DNA from: Typha latifolia
Lineage: Eukaryota > Streptophyta > Magnoliopsida > Poales > Typhaceae
DNA: 64,000 nt
Direction of reading: 5' to 3'
NCBI GenBank assembly: GCA_019914945.1
Contig: CM034099.1
Location: 2,232,001-2,296,000, forward strand
This document shows, in pieces, positions 57,170 through 64,000 of this stretch (its first letter is position 1; every line of letters starts with the position of its first letter). The notes below the pieces were generated by a model, which ran no database searches, was not told where the DNA came from, and saw only the letters and a list, made by a program, of their open reading frames with translations. The position numbers and the translations under genes are program-made.

Positions 57170-60100
57170 TCAGGGGCCTGATTCTCCAGGATGCTGCCCT
57201 GCATCCTGAGCCTGATTTTCCAGGGTCCCAGATTGCTGTCCTTCCTCCACCGTCCCACTATATGCTGAATGGGACGAGAGTTCGTAGCCAGACTGCTGCT
57301 GGTAGCTATCATTGCTGTTGCTGCAATTTGGTGGTGCACACATGCCTTGGGTTCCAGGCGACCTAAATTCAAAGGCTGTACTACTTGAATTTGGAGCAGA
57401 TTCACCTGAATTCACCTTCTCAGGGTGAGTATTGGCAGCATTGCTGTCATTGTTCTTTGTGTTGAGAAAACGACCTCCACAACCCCTTTCTCTCCGCATT
57501 GCATGTTGGTGACGAGATTCATGAAGATATGGCTGCTACACCACATTTTAAAGATTAAAACATAATCCAAATTCTCCATTATGGTCAACACTGCAATGTG
57601 ATTATGCTAGTCATAATGAACTTACAGATTGGATAAGCAAGTCAATTCTTTAACTACATATCTACATTGACAACATGGGGTTTAAATGGCAAGAGAATTA
57701 CTGTAACCTCAATTGCTTATTAGATAATGTAGATATACATCATTGTAAAGTTCCAAACTATCCTAATTCCTAATGATATCTATTCTTCAAACTCTCATGT
57801 TTATTTTCTTCAAACTGTATCATGGCTTCCGGTTTTGTTATAAAACTTCCAGTTTAACTCAGGTTTTGCTTAAGCAATTGATGAAGTGGAGTGCCTTCTA
57901 TGAAGTGGTGGAAAGAGTAACCCTTGCCAAATTTGAAACCAAGACACAACCAACAACGAAGTTGATGAAAACTTCAGGGACATACTGACATATATGATAA
58001 TAAAAAATCTGTCTTGTTATCTTAAAGCAAGACAAGGTCAATAACACAAAATGATGCACACTTAAGTGAAAGCCTATGTAGATGATTGGAAGTTCATGTT
58101 CCACCAGAGAGACTCAAAAAAGTACATACTGCAAAGGATGCTTCAAAGTGCTCATTTGAGTCAAAGTGAATAAAGATTCAATAATGCAGGCAAGCTATCA
58201 ATTTTTTTTATTTCCAATAAGTACGACATTTAGTATATCGGCCCCACATGCAGTTAGAATCATAAGCAACATGGGGTGAAATACTATCCTATGAACTACG
58301 TGAAAAACTACAGGAATCTGATTGATAAAGATCTAAAATGATGATTTTTTTGACACTTTTTATTCCAAAAAGTAGACTAGCATTTTCAAGGGACAGAAAA
58401 ATTATAACATTCCGTCAAAGACATTCCCTGACTAATATTGGATTGCTTAATTGCATATAATCTAACCATATGAATTGATAAGATACTAAGAGAAATAGTA
58501 CTCTCACATGCCTATTTACTCAGATTGATATCTGAAATGCGAACACATGATCGTCAAGCAAAAGTAAAACAAATAGATTTATTGTTTGAAAAACATAGTT
58601 ATGAAGTGTCAAATATTACCTTTGCCAATCATATATTGTTACTATCAGCACTTACCTTCCTCTTTTTTATATTTTTATTCTCAAGTTCAGCCTTTGCACG
58701 TGATTGTCTACGCTTTAGGATTCCCTTGTATTGCCTTGCATTTACAAATACTGGCTCTTCAGTCACTTCAAGAGGTAATGGCATGCGATTCTGAGGTATA
58801 CCAAGTAACTGATGATGCACCTGAAAATCCCATAGGTTATCAGGGATTAGTTCTTGCTTACCAGGATTGATGTACACTCACACCAGTAGATGGGAGTCTT
58901 TAATATTAGGAAATAATTTCATTTTCATTGGTTTGTAATGAAGTTTTGTATCATTTCCAATGTTCTAAAAGGCAATTGTGGTATGAGGGCAATCTAGGGA
59001 CTAACATGGATGCATATGTGGGTACATACGCTTTCGATAATCAAGAGGTCCTTAAAGCGATGGAATGCAAACATAAGAATATAAGATATTTTGAAGAGAA
59101 GATGTAAGATAAATACTTGGATCAAATAAAGGACTTTTTCCATGTAACTATAATAATTGTAATTAAAAATTTTCATGTACTAAAGCCACAATAAGTCATA
59201 TTTAGGTTAAACCTAAGCGGAGTGGCGCATAGGGATGCAAACACATATGAGGGTGCAGCAGTAACTATTTCTGGCTAAACATTTAGATGAAGTTTTAAAG
59301 TTGATGTGATAAAGTTCTTTGGTGCCGCTGGGTCAAATTGATGTAACTGAAGCCTCTTAGAAACTCTCTCTAAGAGCGGTGACTGATTGAGGTTTTGACG
59401 AGGCCAACTTTGCAATATTGTGTATTCTACTATTCTCTACTCTCTTTATGTTTATCTATTATCAATTGATTACGGGTCTTGCTGAACAGATTTGTAATCT
59501 ACGGTCACTGTAAGTATGCTGTACATCTTTTAGTATTCCCAATAGTCCACTTGAAATTTTAAGGTGCCTCAATAATTTTCTAAGCTACTAATGAAATTTG
59601 TAGTCTTCTAACTAAAGTTTATTGGAAATTTAGTTTGCATGTCTATTTCATATACTCATCATTCTCCTTTTTCTCTTAATTGAATGTTGACATCATCCTC
59701 TAACCTAATTTCATATTGGTAAGAAGTTACCTGACAAGGAAACATACTTCTCTGTGTTTCATGTTAATCCTAGACCTGGAAGATAGTTGAGAGCTTGGTG
59801 TCCTATCAATCCTATAGGTATACATCCTATGATTGCAACATTTATAAACTAAAGGTCACATCAATGTATATAGCAAAAGACTTTAGAATAACAAATTTGT
59901 AGTCACTACCATTAGTGCAACTAACATACCAGAGCATGAGTTCCATAAGGAGTCATAATGCCAGCAAAGTAAGGATCAGAGTAGGGATATGTTGCATATG
60001 TCTGCAAAACACTCTGGATGAGTACCAAATAAGAATGGATATTTCATTTATTATGTCGAGGATTACTTGGCATAAAAGCCACTTGACAAAATAAAATAAT

Positions 60101-61267
60101 ATCTACAGGCTGCAAAAATAAAAAAAGAAGAAGAATGAAGAACAACAGAACAAAACATATGTAAAGACACAACTGTTTGACCAGGCTCCAGAGTGTGAGG
60201 TGCTGACTGTTCGGGTAGCATAGGTGACATGGCAGCTGGCTGGTTTTCCTCTCTGTGATTTTCATCTGTCCATACATATAAGATCTTTGTGAGTTATGTT
60301 GCACTGTACATCGGTATTTCATTGCAACTATTTTTGTATAGAGCACAAATCAGGTGCATCAAAACATAAAGAAGGATTAATCTGATATAGATCCAAAATA
60401 TGCTCGTGACCCAGAAACATTGCAAATTTTCAGGTGACTTCTAGCAGCTACACTGAATGACTGAATTGCATAATTCGCATGGATGTAGTAACTAATGAGT
60501 CTCTATTGTCGAATAAGGTAACCTTCTGGTTACTCACTAGACTGAAATGAAAGATCATACGGTGTACAACTATTCATATGTAGGAATGATGAATTCATAA
60601 AGATAATTAAAGTAAACTAATCATTATTCACAGAAGATAAGAAGAGCCCTATTACCATTCAGCCCAATCTATTGCTGACATATCCAATTTTAGAATCCCT
60701 TATCCATTTATACAATGTTTAGTTTTCCATTTCCAAATACATATAAAAAACTAAAGAGAAAGAACAGGCCTAAGTATAGAAAACCTCCAACAACAAAAAA
60801 AAATCAAAATATGAAGCAAATAACGCTTGCATTAGTAGGCCTTTTATGAATTGCATGGTACCTAATCACATTATAGCCTGAATCAAAAGAACCAATGCAA
60901 GTTCTATTTAATAATCTTACTAATATGCAAAACCCAGCACACTATTGACACAAAGAGAGAATAATATTTTAATAAAAATTGGCATAATAGAAACGGTGTA
61001 TTGTCAGATCATCTACGGAAATTAACCTATTGGTATTGTGTTCTGCACCTTACCACTAACAACCATGCCATTTGCACTATCACTCGACTGTGATTGAGCA
61101 CCTATGGTGTCACCTGAACTGTTTTGAGAGGCACTTTGCGGTAATACTGCTGGTGGCATAGAGCCAAAGCCAAGTCCCATCCACCATGGCTGCGCATCTC
61201 TTGAGGAAGACGGAGCACCTTGCTCATTCGGCTCTTCAGAATTGCTTCCATCCTTTGGTCGTTCCAT
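57170..61267 (-). CDS. NF-YA: NF-YA subunit of the CCAAT-binding transcription factor
   Basis: Five exons: 61267-61027, 60265-60171, 60001-59930, 58820-58656 and 57532-57170, giving 311 residues. The start MERPKDGSN was preferred because the longer frame begins at a non-ATG codon. The N-terminus has [13 protein letters not shown], as in other plant NF-YAs, then a Ser/Gln-rich activation region and the [20 protein letters not shown] segment. The conserved core is in two exons. Helix A1 (residues 158-183: [20 protein letters not shown], then AKAELENKN) binds NF-YB/NF-YC. Linker and helix A2 (192-217: [20 protein letters not shown], then RFLNTK) contact the CCAAT box and are intact. The usual His after QY is Lys here. 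The tail is Ser/Gln-rich. The donor of exon 2 (GTT/GTGTCT) is weak. A miR169-type site lies in the 3' UTR. Confidence 0.92.
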
Positions 61268-62416
61268 GTTTCTTAAACTCGCAACAAATTCAGATTGCAA
61301 CTCTTACCAGCTACAAGAATAAATAGACATGGAAACGAATAGAGGAAAATAAGTTAAGCAAACCGATACTCTACCGTCTGGATTGAGAACCAATACGATT
61401 TCACAAACAGCAGAAGATTAGAGGTAACAAAAGCATAAGGTCGTAAGAACAAAACCTGTCAAATAATTGGTCGTCGAAATCTAAAATTCCAATCGTTTTA
61501 GCGGCCAAAAATCGATGGAAAACAAATAATTAAAACACCGCAATTATGTAACAATCAGAGAAAAATCCCAACCCTAAAGGACCCCCTGGTTCCCCTTTTA
61601 ATCTGGAAATAGTAGTCAAGCACGAGAAGTGATGGAGAGAGATATAACGAATCCAAACTCACCAATTCACGAGAAACCAAACCCTAGACGTTTCTCTTCC
61701 TCCGAGTCCATCTCCGACCAATGACTGTTACAGGAATCCACACCTTTTACGGTTAATTAAGAACCAAATAGATAAGAGAAACTAAAATTCGTCGAAAAAG
61801 GAAATCAATTACTCGCTTCTGCTCTCCATCAAAGTCTTCCGCGTCTCTCTCACAACTCCTCTTATCTTTTTCCTACTCCGTATCAATAATTCCTAATTAT
61901 GTAACAAAATACTTTCTACTACTAAACACGATCCATAATTACGAACTTAAACCACCGGTACGCCCGTCAAGGTAAAGGACGAAAATGCCACTGCTGCTGC
62001 TCGTGAAATAAATTACGGAGGTATTTATGTCAATAATTCGTCGGGGGCAAAGGTGGCAGGTCGAGAGTAGGGGAGGACGTGATACGGTCCACGCGGAGGA
62101 TGCACCTCCAGCCGCCATGTCCAGATGAGGGTGGCGGCTGCTTAATGCTCGCAAACTAGAGAAAGATATTGATTGGATTGCATATACTCTGATATGTTAG
62201 CGTACATATCAGAGTATGTCTTGTAATTGCAAGCATGATTGATGGTAGTATCTATCCTAACATTAAATATGATGACGAGAATTATCAAACAAACAGACTA
62301 CCAAATAGTCAAATTCTTCACAGGATTCGATTACACAGCGACGAAAACAAAGGAGTGGTTCCATTCCACAAGCCAGAACCCAACTATACGTACAGATTAT
62401 AATCTTAATATTTACA
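61268..62416. other. NF-YA leader and intergenic DNA
   Basis: Leader and promoter of NF-YA (pyrimidine-rich on the minus strand around 61,680-61,880) followed by the 3' flank of the LOG gene. A GTAAGA lies just upstream of the NF-YA start (minus, near 61,305) and could be a leader splice donor, which would put the start in doubt. No other gene is seen. Confidence 0.5.
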
Positions 62417-62692
62417 TCATGGCTTGGGAGTATCTACACTTGCAGTAGACTCCAACAAGTCGTCTAGTACTTCGCAGCATTTTCTGACCTCAATCCCGTC
62501 AACGACTGGTGCGTACTCCTGCAAAGCAACAGCCAAGAGCAACAACATGTCATTGCACACTTTGAAAACCAATCAGCAAATTTAAAAGCATAAATGGAGA
62601 CAAAAGAGTTTCTTCTTCTTCTTCTTCTTTGCAAATATCCCTTGTATTAATTATAATGATAATTGTTACTTACTCCCCGACGGTAGTTAAGG

Positions 62693-62730
<38 letters not shown>

Positions 62731-63892
62731 GGGGTCTAAATAGGCAATCAGTGGATTTTGCAAATAGGCTTCACGTGAATACATGAGTATTTGCAAAAAA
62801 AGAACTCCGAAAAAGTCCAAAAAAACGAATAATTCCATTAACTTTGTATTATTATTTATTTTCTTTTCCCACCATAATTTACCTCCATTTTTCTCATTAG
62901 TCCCTCTGCACTCTCTGCTGAAACGACTATACCCCTTGCAGAGCTATCTATGAATCCTTCTTCAACCCCTTTATCGAAGAGTGAAAGCAAGCTATTGTAG
63001 TACCCGTCCACGTTTAGCAGCCCCACCTGCCCAAAAATTTATGTCACAAGATGGGCTGACAACTAAACCCAATGAAGTAAGCAGAATCCACCGAATCTAT
63101 ATAAAAAATTAGAATGCAGCCAAGCATGACAAAAGCTCACTGGTTTGTCATGGATTCCAAGCTGTGACCATGCTATGATCTCTAAAAGCTCCTCCATGGT
63201 TCCATAGCCACCTAAAAGGATTTCATCTCTCTGTGAGAAGTTTTGAAGAAAGATCCAAATGGTAGTGAGAAGGGGGTGAGTTTGGGGAGGTATTAGTTCA
63301 CCTGGAAGGGCTATGAAAGCATCAGCATGCTTAGCCATTTCAGACTTCCTCTCATGCATGTCTGCAACTGTCTTCATCTCGCCTATCGTTTCTCCTGATA
63401 TCTACAAAAGGGTTTGAATTTAGTTTGCAGGTTAAGGAGATAAATTAATAGGTAATATAGAAAGGTAGTTCTACCTCATGTGGCAGGAGAGCTCTAGGAA
63501 TGACCCTGCAACGGAAGCAAAAGAATTAATGAGCAAAATTTTTCTTCTTTTTTCTTTGATTGGTATGCCAGATGCATTGTCTTACCCAAGTACATGGCAG
63601 CCACCATTATAAACTGTCTGAGATATCAAGCCCATGAGACCTACGCTTCCACCTCCATAAACTAAGTCGATTTGCCTCTCAACCTTAATTTAAAAGGATA
63701 TATCCAAAGCGATCAATCAAACATAGATTAATTCAGTAAGGTCATGAATTCTTATGATTCTAGGTTGTAAATCCTCACCAGTTGCTTCCCAAGATCAAGA
63801 GCAGAATCACTGAAGGAAGGCCTGTTTCCAGCTCTGCTTCCACAGAACACACAAATCCTCTTGAACTTTCTTTTGTGCTGGCTTGCGTCCAT
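62417..63892 (-). CDS. LOG: LONELY GUY-type cytokinin riboside 5'-monophosphate phosphoribohydrolase
   Basis: Seven exons: 63892-63779, 63683-63586, 63505-63475, 63401-63302, 63211-63141, 63026-62883 and 62518-62417. The product is 219 residues, the usual LOG length. It opens [20 protein letters not shown] and continues as a Rossmann-type lysine-decarboxylase-like fold ([18 protein letters not shown]). Active-site elements are present: [20 protein letters not shown] and [16 protein letters not shown], then [20 protein letters not shown]. The tail ([20 protein letters not shown]) is typical. By family knowledge it removes ribose 5-phosphate from cytokinin nucleotides in one step to release the active base, in cytosol and nucleus. 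Several LOG paralogues exist in plants; which one this is cannot be said. All seven exon junctions keep frame. Confidence 0.95.
62697..62727. repeat. (TA)n microsatellite in the last LOG intron
   Basis: About 30 bp of pure AT repeat between exons 6 and 7 of the LOG gene. A (TTC)n run lies nearby at about 62,610-62,628. Confidence 0.85.
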
Positions 63893-64000
63893 CTCCTGGA
63901 TGATAAAACATGGGAGGAGGAGAAAGATTGCAATGCTGAAATGAAAAAGCGCAGGCTGAAGAAAAGGGAGAAGAGTAGAGAAATGTAATGGAGGCAGAAA
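63893..64000. other. Leader of the LOG gene
   Basis: Purine-rich on the plus strand, so pyrimidine-rich on the transcript strand (TTTCTCTACTCTTCTCCC), as in plant leaders. The promoter lies outside the window. Confidence 0.5.

Noticed and set aside
56875..57405. A 176-residue minus-strand frame ending in Ser-Leu repeats
   Set aside because: Out of frame with the NF-YA last exon, and its end is the GA microsatellite.
1..64000. tRNA, rRNA, CRISPR arrays or bacterial-type operons
   Set aside because: I saw no cloverleaf with the usual A/B boxes, no rRNA sequence and no spaced short repeats. The spliced plant genes exclude a prokaryotic source.

Overview
This window is nuclear DNA of a flowering plant. 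The genes are spliced with plant-type introns (GT..AG, many near 100 bp), and the encoded families are plant families: OBERON, LONELY GUY, plant NF-YA, a plant two-domain guanylate kinase and GH28 polygalacturonase. Chromovirus-type Ty3/gypsy elements and hAT-like short elements fill the rest. I could not fix the species.

Layout. From 1 to about 27.9 kb the DNA is repetitive and holds no intact gene. A diverged tandem array (units at about 3.0-4.67, 21.9-24.3, 24.3-25.75 and 25.75-26.8 kb) is split by a 17-kb insert. The insert is a three-level nest of dead Ty3/gypsy elements. Element 1 (minus strand, LTRs 5003-5794 and 20809-21660) contains element 2 (minus, LTRs from 7053 and 16285), which contains element 3 (plus, LTRs from 7883 and 12564). 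A 691-bp hAT-like element with a clean 8-bp target duplication lies in the gag region of element 1.

From 29 to 64 kb there are eight genes. In order: an OBERON3/4-type PHD protein (minus, 29060-35269); a small conserved-looking membrane protein (plus, 36767-37120); a five-exon coiled-coil protein (minus, 39156-42563); a 96-residue single-pass membrane protein (minus, 44830-45120); a nine-exon polygalacturonase (minus, 45817-48121); a ten-exon guanylate kinase (plus, 52931-55582); a five-exon NF-YA factor with a miR169-type site in its 3' UTR (minus, 57170-61267); and a seven-exon LONELY GUY cytokinin-activating enzyme (minus, 62417-63892). I derived the exon borders by hand from frame, GT/AG signals and family similarity. 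For each multi-exon gene the exon lengths add up to a whole number of codons.

I see no operon-like or cluster logic linking these genes; they are ordinary neighbours. I did not find a new biological system. The points most worth a second look are the miR169-type site abutting a GA microsatellite, an acyltransferase gene fragment carried inside a hAT-like element at 43.6-44.5 kb, the nested insertion that splits the tandem array, and a few unusual splice arrangements.
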